Shown piece after piece: positions 1 to 7,897 of a stretch of DNA of 25,815 bases (positions within the stretch are counted from its first letter, which is position 1; every line of letters begins with the position of its first letter). A program made the position numbers and the translations under genes. This DNA is from JBBKXP01 sp038251315 (GTDB taxonomy: Bacteria > Pseudomonadota > Alphaproteobacteria > Rhodobacterales > Rhodobacteraceae), in the NCBI GenBank assembly GCA_038251315.1, contig JBBSBK010000043.1, positions 1-25,815 of the forward strand, given 5' to 3'. The notes below the pieces were generated by a model, which saw only the letters and a program-made list of their open reading frames with translations, was not told where the DNA came from and ran no database searches.

Positions 1-1
1 C

Positions 2-598
2 CTTGTCGTGTTGGTCTTTGTCGACGGACATGTCGAAAACCGCCTGTTCACGCCGCCTCCCGGCCAAACCCCGTCGTCCATGCGCGAGGCTGCCAATTTC
101 GTGAATGCGCTCGCCGAGGGGCGCACCCTGTCCGATCTTGGGACTGTCATCGCTGCCGAAATCGGCAAACGGCGGCAGGAGATCGACAAACTCGCCCAGG
201 ATCTCGTGACCAGCGGCCTTGCCGTCTGGTCCGATCGCGGCGAATCGACCGAACGCCTGATCGTGCGCGGTCGCGGCAATCTGCTCGCCGATCAGGACGC
301 CGCCGATATGGATCGCATCCGGACCCTGTTCGATGATCTTGAACGCAAGCGTGATATCGCCCGGTTTCTGGAACTTGCCGAAGGTGGCGACGGCGTGCGC
401 ATCTTTATCGGGTCGGAAAACAAACTTTTCTCACTTTCGGGTTCCTCTCTCGTCGTTTCTCCCTATATGAACGCCGACCGCAAGATCATTGGCGCGGTGG
501 GCGTCATCGGCCCTACCCGCCTCAACTACGGGCGCATTGTGCCCATCGTGAATTATACAGCCCAGTTGGTCGGCAAACTGCTGTCCGACCGGACCTGA
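2..598 (+). CDS. hrcA: Heat-inducible transcription repressor HrcA (3' part, truncated by window edge)
   Basis: HrcA represses heat-shock operons by binding the CIRCE operator and depends on GroEL for activity (family knowledge). The frame is open from base 2, so the start lies outside the window; 198 C-terminal residues are visible against a usual length near 350. The missing part would hold the winged-helix DNA-binding domain. What remains is the effector/dimerisation half, recognisable from IFIGSENKLFSLSGSSLVVSP followed by GAVGVIGPTRLNYGRIVPIV, the highly conserved HrcA C-terminal block. It ends 15 nt before grpE, whose AGGAG ribosome site lies in that gap, so the two are almost certainly one operon. 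No CIRCE element can be checked because the promoter is off the edge. Confidence 0.95.
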   Translation, partial: LVVLVFVDGHVENRLFTPPPGQTPSSMREAANFVNALAEGRTLSDLGTVIAAEIGKRRQEIDKLAQDLVTSGLAVWSDRGESTERLIVRGRGNLLADQDAADMDRIRTLFDDLERKRDIARFLELAEGGDGVRIFIGSENKLFSLSGSSLVVSPYMNADRKIIGAVGVIGPTRLNYGRIVPIVNYTAQLVGKLLSDRT

Positions 599-613
599 AG
601 GAGAAAAACAAAG

Positions 614-1174
614 ATGGCCGACCCCAAATCAGAACCGCAAACCCTGGACGAGATGGCTGCCGAGGCCGATACCATCGCTGCCGAGATCGAGGCGGCGCTG
701 GCTGACGATCCAATGGCTGCCCTGATGATCGAACGTGATCAATTCCGCGACAAGTTCATGCGCGCGCTGGCCGATGCCGAAAACACCCGCAAGCGTGCTG
801 ATCGTGACCGCCGCGAGGCCGAAAATTACGGCGGATCAAAACTGGCCCGTGATCTGCTGCCGGTCTACGACAACCTGCGCCGTGCGCTGCAGGCCGCTGC
901 GGACGAACCGCAAGAGGTCGCAAAGGGCCTGATCGAAGGCATCGAACTGACGATGCGCGAGCTGATTTCCGTGTTCAAGAAACATGGCATCGACGCCATC
1001 GTGCCGGAAATTGGCGACAAGTTCGATCCGCAGAATCATCAGGCGATGTTTGAGGCGCCCGTCCCCGGTACCCGTGCCGGCGATATCATTCAGATCATGA
1101 CCGAAGGGTTCTTTCTGCACGACCGTCTGCTGCGTCCCGCGCAGGTTGGCGTGTCGTCGACGCCTGCTTCTTAA
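614..1174 (+). CDS. grpE: GrpE, nucleotide exchange factor for DnaK
   Basis: GrpE releases ADP from DnaK and acts as a thermosensor of the Hsp70 cycle in the cytosol. The 186-residue product has the normal layout: an acidic, alanine-rich N-terminal coiled coil (about residues 8-90, with RDQFRDKFMRALADAENTRKR), then the compact beta domain carrying GDKFDPQNHQAMFE and the family signature GDIIQIMTEGFFLHDRLLRPA near the C-terminus. The start ATG follows AGGAG at good spacing. It sits directly behind hrcA; dnaK/dnaJ are not in the window. Transcription should end at the perfect hairpin just after the stop codon. Confidence 0.97.
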   Translation: MADPKSEPQTLDEMAAEADTIAAEIEAALADDPMAALMIERDQFRDKFMRALADAENTRKRADRDRREAENYGGSKLARDLLPVYDNLRRALQAAADEPQEVAKGLIEGIELTMRELISVFKKHGIDAIVPEIGDKFDPQNHQAMFEAPVPGTRAGDIIQIMTEGFFLHDRLLRPAQVGVSSTPAS

Positions 1175-1176
1175 CG

Positions 1177-1200
1177 GCGGTGCGTGAAATCACGCACCGC
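1177..1200. terminator. Bidirectional hairpin terminator between grpE and mutS
   Basis: The arms GCGGTGCGTG (1177-1186) and CACGCACCGC (1191-1200) are perfect complements around a 4-nt loop; an extra A-T pair can close further. It begins three bases after the grpE stop and its last base is the first base of the mutS stop codon. The two genes converge here, so one hairpin can serve both. There is no long T-run on either side, so how efficiently it terminates is not certain. Confidence 0.7.
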
Positions 1201-3830
1201 TATCCCTCCAACAACCCCCGCAATTCATAAATCAGCGCCAGCGCCTCCTTGGCCGTAATCTCGTCAGGCGACACGTCCCGCAATCGCGCCTCAACGGCTG
1301 ACGCTCTGGCCGGCGCAGGTGTCGGCTTGGCCGCAAACAACGGCAGTTCTTCGATCAGCGCTTTGCGCGCACCGCCCCCTTCCCGTTCACCCTTTTCCAG
1401 CGCCTCCAGCACGACTTTGGCACGGGCAACCACCGCAGGTGGCAACCCCGCCAGCCGCGCCACCTGCACCCCATAGCTGCGATCAGCGGTGCCCTTGCGG
1501 ACCTCGTGGAGAAAGATCACATCCCCCTCCCACTCCCTGACCGTCACCGTCGCGTTCTCGACACCGTGCAGCTTGGCCGAAAGCGCTGCCATTTCGTGGT
1601 AGTGCGTCGCGAACAGGGCACGGGCGCGGTTGACGTCATGCAGGTGTTCCAGCGTCGCCCAGGCGATCGACAGCCCGTCATAGGTCGCGGTCCCCCGGCC
1701 GATCTCATCGAGAATGACAAGCGCCCGGTCATCGGCCTGATTGAGGATCGCGGCGGTTTCCACCATCTCGACCATGAATGTCGACCGCCCCCGCGCCAGA
1801 TCGTCCGCCGCGCCGACCCGGCTGAATACCTGACTGACGATCCCGATATGGGCACTGTCGGCGGGTACGAAACTCCCCATCTGCGCCAGAATGGCGATCA
1901 AGGCATTCTGGCGCAGAAACGTCGATTTCCCCGCCATGTTCGGCCCCGTCAGAAGCCAGATCGGCGCGTCGGTTAAGCCGCAGTCATTGGCGACGAACGA
2001 CGTGCCTGCCTTTTTCAGCGCCTGTTCCACCACCGGATGCCGCCCCGCCACGATGTCAAATGCGCGGCTGTCGTCGATCTGGGGGCGGCACCAGTTTTCC
2101 GCCTTGCCGATATGCGCCAGGGCCGCTGCCAGATCGAGTTCTGCAATGATCCTGGCGAGGGCCGCCAACGGCCCGGCCTGGGTGACGATCGTCCCGCTCA
2201 GGTCTGTATAAATCCGTTTTTCAATCTCGAGCGCCCGCCCGCCAGCGTTCAGGATCCGCGTCTCGACCTCGCTCAGAGCCAGGGTGGTGAACCGCACTTG
2301 ATTGGCGGTGGTCTGGCGATGGATGAAGGTTTCGTTCAGCGGCGGCGCCAGCATCTTTTCGCCGTGCGTTGCGGTAGTTTCGATGAAATAGCCCAGCACA
2401 TTATTATGCTTGATCTTGAGCAATTGTATCCCTGACAGCGCGATGAAATCCACCTGCATCGCCGCGATCACCGACCGCCCCTCGTCGCGCAGTGTCCGCG
2501 CGTCGTCCAGATCGGCGTCATATCCCGGCGCGATGAACCCGCCATCGCGGGCCAGCAGCGGCGGATCGGCGACAAGGGCCTGATCAAGCAGGTCTAGCAG
2601 TGCGTCATGCCCGATCAGGTCGTTCATCCCCTCAGCCAACAGCGCGGGCATATCCGCACCTCCAAGCAGCCGCGCAATCTGCACCGCTTCGCCCAGCGCA
2701 GTGCGGATCGCGGTCAGGTCACGCGGTCCGCCCCGGTCCAGCGCCAGCCGGGATAAGGCCCGGTCGATATCGGGAACCGCCCGCAACCGGTCGCGCAGGT
2801 CGGAAACCAATCGCGCCTGGTCTACGAAAAACCCGACGGCTTGCTGGCGCGCCACAATTGTCGCCACTGTGCAAGACGGGCTCGCCAGCCGCCGTTCCAG
2901 CAGACGCCCGCCGCCCGCCGTCGCCGTCCTGTCAATACAAGCCAACAGCGAACCGGCCCGCCCGCCACCTAAAGCATGAGTCAGCTCCAACGATCGGCGT
3001 GTCGAGGCGTCGATCTGCATCGTGCTTGTCTGCCCCTCTTGCACCGGCGGGCGCAATAGCGGCAGATGGCCTTTTTGTGTGATCTCGAGGTACTCCACCA
3101 CAGCCGCCATCGCCGCAACTTCGGCTCGCCCAAAGCTCCCGTACGCGTCCAAGGAGACGATATCATAGAGCCGACACAGCCGCCTTTCGCCGCCGGTGCT
3201 GTCGAACGCCGCCCGGCCAAGATTTGTCACGGCGGCACCAGAATCAGATACTAAACAGGTCAAAACAGGGTCGCTTTGGTCTCCGAGCAGTACCTCTTGC
3301 GGAACCAGTCGCGCCAGTTCCGGCCCCAACCGACTCCGGTCGCAGGGCATCACATGAAACGCTCCGGTTGATATATCGACCCACGACAGCGCACTTTCGT
3401 CGCGCACCTGTGCAAAGGCGGCCAGATAATTGTGCCGCCGCGCATCCAGCAGTGATTCCTCGGTCAGGGTGCCGGGCGTCACAAGCCGCACCACATCACG
3501 CTTCACGACCGCTTTGTAGCCCCGTTTCTTCGCCTCGGCCGGGTCTTCCATCTGTTCACAGACGGCCACCCGAAACCCTTTGCGGATCAGAGTCAGCAGA
3601 TACCCTTCGGCGGCATGAACCGGGACGCCGCACATTGGAATGTCAGCCTCCAGATGTTTGCCCCGTCTGGTCAGCGCGATATCCAGCGCCTCGGCGGCGG
3701 CGACGGCATCGTCGAAGAACATCTCGTAAAAATCGCCCATCCGGTAGAACAGCAGCGCATCGGGATACCCGGCCTTGAGGCCCAGATATTGCTCCATCAT
3801 CGGTGTGACCGTGCTGCCTGCGTCGCTCAT
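1200..3830 (-). CDS. mutS: DNA mismatch repair protein MutS
   Basis: MutS recognises base mismatches and small loops and, with MutL, starts mismatch repair. The 876-residue length is typical. Near the N-terminus the mismatch-contact motif FYRMGDFYEMF is present with the intercalating Phe34 and Glu36. The core/clamp region fills the middle. The C-terminal ABC-type ATPase has a Walker A TGPNMAGKST near residues 628-637, a Walker B with LVILDEIGRGT near 704-714, and THYHEM downstream. The chosen ATG is preceded by GGGGGA on the coding strand; Met11 and Met12 are possible alternative starts. It is convergent with grpE. A nested inverted repeat lies 25-116 nt upstream of its start codon (3855-3946). 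Confidence 0.98.
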   Translation of the reverse strand: MSDAGSTVTPMMEQYLGLKAGYPDALLFYRMGDFYEMFFDDAVAAAEALDIALTRRGKHLEADIPMCGVPVHAAEGYLLTLIRKGFRVAVCEQMEDPAEAKKRGYKAVVKRDVVRLVTPGTLTEESLLDARRHNYLAAFAQVRDESALSWVDISTGAFHVMPCDRSRLGPELARLVPQEVLLGDQSDPVLTCLVSDSGAAVTNLGRAAFDSTGGERRLCRLYDIVSLDAYGSFGRAEVAAMAAVVEYLEITQKGHLPLLRPPVQEGQTSTMQIDASTRRSLELTHALGGGRAGSLLACIDRTATAGGGRLLERRLASPSCTVATIVARQQAVGFFVDQARLVSDLRDRLRAVPDIDRALSRLALDRGGPRDLTAIRTALGEAVQIARLLGGADMPALLAEGMNDLIGHDALLDLLDQALVADPPLLARDGGFIAPGYDADLDDARTLRDEGRSVIAAMQVDFIALSGIQLLKIKHNNVLGYFIETTATHGEKMLAPPLNETFIHRQTTANQVRFTTLALSEVETRILNAGGRALEIEKRIYTDLSGTIVTQAGPLAALARIIAELDLAAALAHIGKAENWCRPQIDDSRAFDIVAGRHPVVEQALKKAGTSFVANDCGLTDAPIWLLTGPNMAGKSTFLRQNALIAILAQMGSFVPADSAHIGIVSQVFSRVGAADDLARGRSTFMVEMVETAAILNQADDRALVILDEIGRGTATYDGLSIAWATLEHLHDVNRARALFATHYHEMAALSAKLHGVENATVTVREWEGDVIFLHEVRKGTADRSYGVQVARLAGLPPAVVARAKVVLEALEKGEREGGGARKALIEELPLFAAKPTPAPARASAVEARLRDVSPDEITAKEALALIYELRGLLEG

Positions 3831-3854
3831 CCGTCCCCCGGCGCGACCCTAGAT

Positions 3855-3946
3855 CGTTTCAGGTCCCAGTTGAATCGGAATTAACTGCCTCTCGCTTCGT
3901 TCGAACGCGATTTCCGATATCTTTGTTGAAATGAAAACCTGAAACG
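3855..3946 (-). repeat. Nested inverted repeats upstream of mutS (possible structured leader)
   Basis: Outer arms CGTTTCAGGT (3855-3864) and ACCTGAAACG (3937-3946) are perfect 10-bp complements. Inside them ATCGGAA (3874-3880) pairs perfectly with TTCCGAT (3912-3918). Inside that lie TCGC/GCGA arms and a CGTTCGAACG palindrome (3898-3907). The three levels can form together as one long interrupted hairpin. It lies in the 208-nt gap between mutS and the next plus-strand frame, close to the mutS start, so it could be a mutS 5' leader or a protein-binding region. Isolated 10-bp inverted repeats at this spacing are expected by chance once or twice per window; the nesting is what makes this worth noting. 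I see no match to a known riboswitch. Confidence 0.4.
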
Positions 3947-4038
3947 CACGAGCCAGCCCGGCGAAACGGTTACGCCGAAAACGCATTCCCCCGTCCGCCC
4001 ATCCCCGCTATGTCAGACTGACCGGGGAGAGTTCGCAG

Positions 4039-4206
4039 ATGACTATGACAAAAGTGACTCGCGAACACTACCCGCTCCTCACCTGCCCGGCTAATGTGCT
4101 GATGGTGCCATCGACGGTGCGGGACATTCTGATGGTCACCCGCCGCGGCACTGCCGATGTGATCCCGATCTGGCCGAGGTTCGGGCGTTCAGGCCCTAAT
4201 GGTTGA
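4039..4206 (+). CDS. Possible small protein, 55 residues, unknown function
   Basis: An ATG at 4039 lies 8 nt after GGGGAGA, a good ribosome-binding site, and opens a frame of 55 codons ending TGA at 4204-4206. The product begins MTMTKVTREHYPLLTCPANV and ends in a Pro/Arg/Gly-rich tail; it has one Cys and no signal peptide or clear membrane helix. I do not recognise a family. Its 3' end overlaps the convergent msrA end by 11 nt. A second in-frame ATG lies at 4045. The case for it is the ribosome site and the otherwise empty position; the case against is its short length and the lack of any known relative. Confidence 0.35.
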   Translation: MTMTKVTREHYPLLTCPANVLMVPSTVRDILMVTRRGTADVIPIWPRFGRSGPNG

Positions 4207-4855
4207 CGAAAGGCGCGGCGTTGCCCCACAACTGCCGGACGCGCGCATCGCGCCCACACCCTTCGCGATACCGCTTGTAGGCTTCCGCGTCGGTCAGATT
4301 GATACCGACGCTGCGCACGAACCGGGTGTTGGTGCTTTTATAGTAGTTCTGATGATAGGCCTCGGCCTCGGTAAAGTTCGGATTGCCGCGGATGGGCGTC
4401 ACGATGTTCTGGCCCAAGGCGGCCTGGGCTTCAGCCTTGGCGGCCTCGGCAGCAGCCTGTTGGGCCTGAGTCGTCACGAAAACCGCCGTCGTATAGCTGT
4501 CACCCCGGTCGCAGAACTGCCCGCCTGCATCGGTCGGGTCGATTGACCGAAAGAACATGCCGAGCAGTCTGCCAGTGTCGATCCGATCGGCGTCATAGGT
4601 GATCGTCACAGCCTCGGTGTAGCCCGGATGATTGTCGTAAGTCGGGTTTGCCGCAGTGCCGCCGGCATAGCCCGACACCACTTCGGATACACCGGGCACC
4701 GATTCGAAATCGGATTCGACGCACCAGAAACAGCCGCCGGCGACGACGATTTCCTGAACATCGCGGGCTTCGGCGCGGTGGGTCTGAAGCAGGAACCCGC
4801 CTGCGATGGCAAGGCCAAAGACGGACAGGCGGGACAGATTTGATTTGATTGACAT
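4196..4855 (-). CDS. msrA: Exported peptide methionine-S-sulfoxide reductase MsrA
   Basis: MsrA reduces methionine-S-sulfoxide, free or in proteins, back to methionine. The 219-residue product carries the catalytic GCFWC motif at residues 41-45 (Cys42), then GYAGG, and the conserved NHPGYTEAV and TEAEAYHQNYY segments. A candidate resolving cysteine lies near the C-terminus (Cys200 in EGCGRD). Residues 1-30 form a signal peptide: a basic start, a hydrophobic stretch VFGLAIAGGFLL and a probable cleavage after AEA. The protein therefore should act in the periplasm, unlike the cytosolic MsrA of E. coli. AAGGAG stands ahead of the ATG. It is divergent from the aminotransferase gene across a 130-nt gap. 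Confidence 0.95.
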   Translation of the reverse strand: MSIKSNLSRLSVFGLAIAGGFLLQTHRAEARDVQEIVVAGGCFWCVESDFESVPGVSEVVSGYAGGTAANPTYDNHPGYTEAVTITYDADRIDTGRLLGMFFRSIDPTDAGGQFCDRGDSYTTAVFVTTQAQQAAAEAAKAEAQAALGQNIVTPIRGNPNFTEAEAYHQNYYKSTNTRFVRSVGINLTDAEAYKRYREGCGRDARVRQLWGNAAPFVNH

Positions 4856-4878
4856 GGCTGGTCTCCTTTGCGCCGAGT

Positions 4879-4901
4879 GTGACTTTGTTACAGCCAGTCA
4901 C
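4879..4901. promoter_or_regulatory. Inverted repeat in the msrA/aminotransferase divergent gap
   Basis: GTGACT (4879-4884) and AGTCAC (4896-4901) form perfect 6-bp arms around 11 nt, beginning 24 nt upstream of the msrA start. A second dyad, TGGAA-N3-TTCCA, lies at 4942-4954. On the plus strand TTGGAA (4941-4946) and TAGCGT (4964-4969), 17 nt apart, could be a weak promoter for the aminotransferase pair. These are sequence observations; no regulator is identified. Confidence 0.25.
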
Positions 4902-4985
4902 GCAATTCACCCCGCCGTGAGGTCACGCGCTGTTTACCCCTTGGAACATTTCCACGGCGGTTCTAGCGTGCCGCGGGGAGATGCC

Positions 4986-5885
4986 ATGACCAACCATGTG
5001 ACGACGCACCAAGCCGCCGAGGACGCCCGCAACGACGATATCCTGATCTACGTCGACGGGCGCATCGTGCCCAAGGCGCAGGCGGTCGTCAGCGTTTATG
5101 ACTCCGGATTCATGCTGGGTGACGGTATATGGGAGGGGGTGCGCCTATATGACGGACGCTGGGCCTTTCTGGACGACCATATCGACCGCCTGTTCGAGGC
5201 CGCAAAGGCGATTGATCTGGATATCGGAATGGATCGTTGGAAGGTTATTCAGGCTTTAACAGACACACAATCGGCCAATCTGATGACGACCGATGCCCAT
5301 GCCCGACTGATGGTCACGCGGGGCGTCAAGGTGCGTCCATTCCAGCACCCCAACCTGTCGCAGTCCGGGCCGACCTTCGTCATCATCATGGAACATTCGC
5401 AGCCGAAAATTCCTCGGCCCATCACCCTGGCAACAGTCCCGCACATGCGCGGTCTGCCGATGACCCAAGACCCCAAGCTGAACAGTCATTCCAAGCTCAA
5501 CTGTATTCTTGCCTGCATCGCCGCGCAAAAGGCGGGCGCGGACGAGGCGCTGATGCTCGACGTGCATGGCTTCGTGAACACGACCAATGCCTGTAACTTT
5601 TTCATCGTCCGCAAGGGCGCGGTTTGGACCTCGACGGGCGATTACTGCATGAACGGGATCACCCGTCAAAAGGTGATCGACCTCTGCCGCGTCAACGACA
5701 TCCCGGTTTTCGAGCGCAATTTCAGCCTCGTCGATACTTACGGCGCTGACGAAGCTTTCCTGAGCGGCACCTTCGGGGCGCAAACCCCAGTCGGCATGAT
5801 AGACGGGCGGCAGATCGGGACCGGGCAGATCGGGCCGATGACGCAGCGGTTGCGCGATCTTTACAAGGCGCTGATTGCCGCATGA
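4986..5885 (+). CDS. Class IV PLP-dependent aminotransferase (branched-chain / D-amino-acid type)
   Basis: Fold type IV aminotransferases use pyridoxal phosphate to move amino groups; the family includes IlvE, D-alanine aminotransferase and aminodeoxychorismate lyase, and sequence alone does not settle the substrate here. The protein (299 residues) shows the family pattern: YVDGRIVPKAQAVVSVYDSG near residues 22-41, GDGIWEGVRLYDG, the PLP-binding Lys170 in LNSHSKLN, and ADEALMLDVHGFVNTTNACN with the conserved cofactor loop. The start at 4986 is preceded by GGGGAG; the frame stays open upstream to 4806, but that region is intergenic and overlaps the msrA start. Its stop overlaps the next gene's start by 4 nt (ATGA), which implies translational coupling. 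Confidence 0.9.
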   Translation: MTNHVTTHQAAEDARNDDILIYVDGRIVPKAQAVVSVYDSGFMLGDGIWEGVRLYDGRWAFLDDHIDRLFEAAKAIDLDIGMDRWKVIQALTDTQSANLMTTDAHARLMVTRGVKVRPFQHPNLSQSGPTFVIIMEHSQPKIPRPITLATVPHMRGLPMTQDPKLNSHSKLNCILACIAAQKAGADEALMLDVHGFVNTTNACNFFIVRKGAVWTSTGDYCMNGITRQKVIDLCRVNDIPVFERNFSLVDTYGADEAFLSGTFGAQTPVGMIDGRQIGTGQIGPMTQRLRDLYKALIAA

Positions 5886-6580
5886 AAATCGCGATGTGGT
5901 CGGGGCCGCGGAATCTGTCGACTGCGATGATGTATGCCTTCGGGGCGCGCCCCGATTTCGCCGTGTGGGACGAGCCGTTTTATGCGCCGTATCTGGCGAC
6001 GACTGGCATTGACCATCCAATGCGCAGCGACATCATTGCAGCGCATGACACCGACCCAGAAAGTGTCGCGCGAGCCTGTGCAGGCTCTGTTCCGCGCCAA
6101 AAACGGCATTTTTATATGAAGCATATGGCCCTGCACATGTTGCCCGGTTTCCCGATGGGTTGGGCCAGCGATTGCGTCAACGTCCATCTGATCCGCCACC
6201 CTGCCCGGGTCGTCGCAAGCTATGGTGCCAAACGCGATGCGGTGACGCAGGACGATATCGGGTTTCGCCAGCAGGTCGCAATCTTTGAACAAGTCGGCGG
6301 CGTGGTGATCGACAGCGCCGATATCCGCGCCGATCCCGATGGAATGCTGCACAAACTTTGCGCGGCCATCGGTCTGCCGTTTGATCCTGCGATGCTGCAC
6401 TGGCCTGCGGGCGGGCACCCCGACGATGGCGTTTGGGCGGCGCATTGGTATGGCGCGATCCACAAAAGCTCCAGATTTGCCGGGGCCGAAGGGCCACTGC
6501 CGGAGTTGACAGGGCGCGACGCCGATCTGGTTGCCGGGGCGTTGCCGAATTACGAACGGCTCTCGGCCCTGAAACTTTGA
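5882..6580 (+). CDS. Sulfotransferase-like P-loop protein coupled to the aminotransferase
   Basis: This 232-residue protein resembles the sulfotransferase/P-loop superfamily. The N-terminus MKIAMWSGPRNLSTAMMYAF gives a strand followed by a degenerate P-loop (GPRNLST) in the place where sulfotransferases bind the 5'-phosphosulfate of PAPS. VNVHLIRHPARVVASY matches the second phosphosulfate-contact region with its conserved R/H-P-x-x-V-x-S pattern. It overlaps the aminotransferase by 4 nt (ATGA). The true reaction is unknown; it may be a nucleotide- or phosphate-ester-binding partner rather than a sulfotransferase. From memory, plant 'branched-chain aminotransferase-like' proteins join a similar P-loop domain to a class IV aminotransferase, which would support a shared pathway. 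Confidence 0.75.
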   Translation: MKIAMWSGPRNLSTAMMYAFGARPDFAVWDEPFYAPYLATTGIDHPMRSDIIAAHDTDPESVARACAGSVPRQKRHFYMKHMALHMLPGFPMGWASDCVNVHLIRHPARVVASYGAKRDAVTQDDIGFRQQVAIFEQVGGVVIDSADIRADPDGMLHKLCAAIGLPFDPAMLHWPAGGHPDDGVWAAHWYGAIHKSSRFAGAEGPLPELTGRDADLVAGALPNYERLSALKL

Positions 6581-6605
6581 CAGCTTCTCTGGTCCAGAAA
6601 ACTCC

Positions 6606-6642
6606 GGGGGTGAGCCCGCAAGGGCGAGCGGGCAGCGCCCCC
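6606..6642. terminator. Long GC-rich inverted repeat at the argG 3' end
   Basis: GGGGG (6606-6610) pairs with CCCCC (6638-6642) and, inside, GCCCGC (6614-6619) pairs with GCGGGC (6628-6633) around an 8-nt loop. It fills most of the 61-nt gap between two convergent genes and touches the argG stop codon, so it is well placed as a bidirectional terminator. From memory, near-identical palindromes are scattered at gene ends in Rhodobacteraceae genomes, which would make it a REP-like repeat. Only one copy is visible here. Confidence 0.6.
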
Positions 6643-7874
6643 TACTTTACCCGCCGGTTCCGCGCCGCGATCAGTTTCAGGCGCAGCGCGTTCAACTGGA
6701 TGAACCCTTGCGCATCTTTCTGGTCATAAGCCCCGGCATCTTCCTCGAACGTCACATGCGCCTCGGAATACAAGGAATGATCCGACCAGCGGGCAATCGT
6801 GCGTACCGATCCCTTGTAAAGTTTCAGGCGTACGGTCCCGGTCACATGTTCCTGCGATTTGTCGATCAGCGCCTGTAACATCTCGCGTTCGGGGCTGAAC
6901 CAGAAGCCGTTATAGATCAGTTCGGCATACCGCGGCATGATCGAATCCTTCAGATGCCCCGACCCGGAATCCAGCGTGATCTGTTCGATCCCGCGATGCG
7001 CCTCGATCAAAATCGTGCCACCGGGGGTTTCGTAGATGCCCCGCGATTTCATACCCACAAAGCGGTTTTCGACAAGGTCCAGCCGCCCGACACCATGTCG
7101 CCCGCCCATCTCGTTCAGCCGGGTCAGGATCGTCGCGGGTGACATCGCGACCCCATCAATCGCCACAGCGTCGCCACGTTCAAATGTAACTTCGATCACT
7201 TCGGGCTGGTCGGGCGCGTCCATCGGATCGACGGTGCGCTGATAGACGAAATCGGGGGCCTCCTGACGCGGATCTTCAAGCACTTTGCCTTCGGACGAGG
7301 TGTGCAGCAGGTTGGCATCGACCGAAAATGGCGCATCGCCACGTTTGTCGCGTGCCACCGGAATCTGGTTGGCCTCGGCAAATTCCAGCAGCCTTGTGCG
7401 GCTGGTCAGATCCCATTCACGCCACGGCGCGATCACCTTGATTTCAGGGTTCAGCGCATAGGCCGCCAGTTCGAATCGGACCTGATCGTTGCCTTTGCCC
7501 GTGGCCCCATGCGCCACCGCGTCGGCCCCTTCGATCGCCGCGATTTCGACCAGCCGTTTGGAAATCAGAGGCCGCGCAATGGAAGTGCCCAGCAAATATA
7601 GTCCCTCGTAGAGCGCATTGGCTCGAAACATCGGAAACACGAAATCGCGCACGAATTCTTCGCGCAGGTCTTCGATGTAGATTGATTTGGCGCCCATCAT
7701 CTCGGCCTTCTTGCGGGCCGGTTCCAACTCTTCGCCCTGCCCCAGATCGGCGGTAAACGTCACCACCTCGCAGCCATATTCGGTCTGCAGCCATTTCAGG
7801 ATGATCGAGGTGTCCAGACCGCCGGAATAGGCAAGGACGACTTTTTTGGGCGCAGATTGCTTGGGGGCGGACAT
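6642..7874 (-). CDS. argG: Argininosuccinate synthase
   Basis: ArgG joins citrulline and aspartate with ATP to give argininosuccinate, the penultimate step of arginine synthesis. The 410-residue length fits the family. The ATP pyrophosphatase P-loop AYSGGLDTS is at residues 15-23, followed by EVVTFTADLGQG, the conserved GATGKGNDQVRFE segment and SREHVTGTVRLKLYKG-like sequence (here SQEHVTGTVRLKLYKG) near the C-terminus. GAAAGG lies 7 nt before the ATG. It stands alone, divergent from the membrane-protein gene and convergent with the sulfotransferase-like gene. The gap upstream contains two operator-like dyads (7898-7911 and 7941-7953). Confidence 0.98.
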   Translation of the reverse strand: MSAPKQSAPKKVVLAYSGGLDTSIILKWLQTEYGCEVVTFTADLGQGEELEPARKKAEMMGAKSIYIEDLREEFVRDFVFPMFRANALYEGLYLLGTSIARPLISKRLVEIAAIEGADAVAHGATGKGNDQVRFELAAYALNPEIKVIAPWREWDLTSRTRLLEFAEANQIPVARDKRGDAPFSVDANLLHTSSEGKVLEDPRQEAPDFVYQRTVDPMDAPDQPEVIEVTFERGDAVAIDGVAMSPATILTRLNEMGGRHGVGRLDLVENRFVGMKSRGIYETPGGTILIEAHRGIEQITLDSGSGHLKDSIMPRYAELIYNGFWFSPEREMLQALIDKSQEHVTGTVRLKLYKGSVRTIARWSDHSLYSEAHVTFEEDAGAYDQKDAQGFIQLNALRLKLIAARNRRVK

Positions 7875-7897
7875 GGGCAGCCTTTCAGGCAGGGGTT

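Noticed and set aside
3898..3907. CGTTCGAACG palindrome upstream of mutS as a LexA box
   Set aside because: The alphaproteobacterial LexA form needs GTTC-N7-GTTC; the second half is absent at the correct distance.
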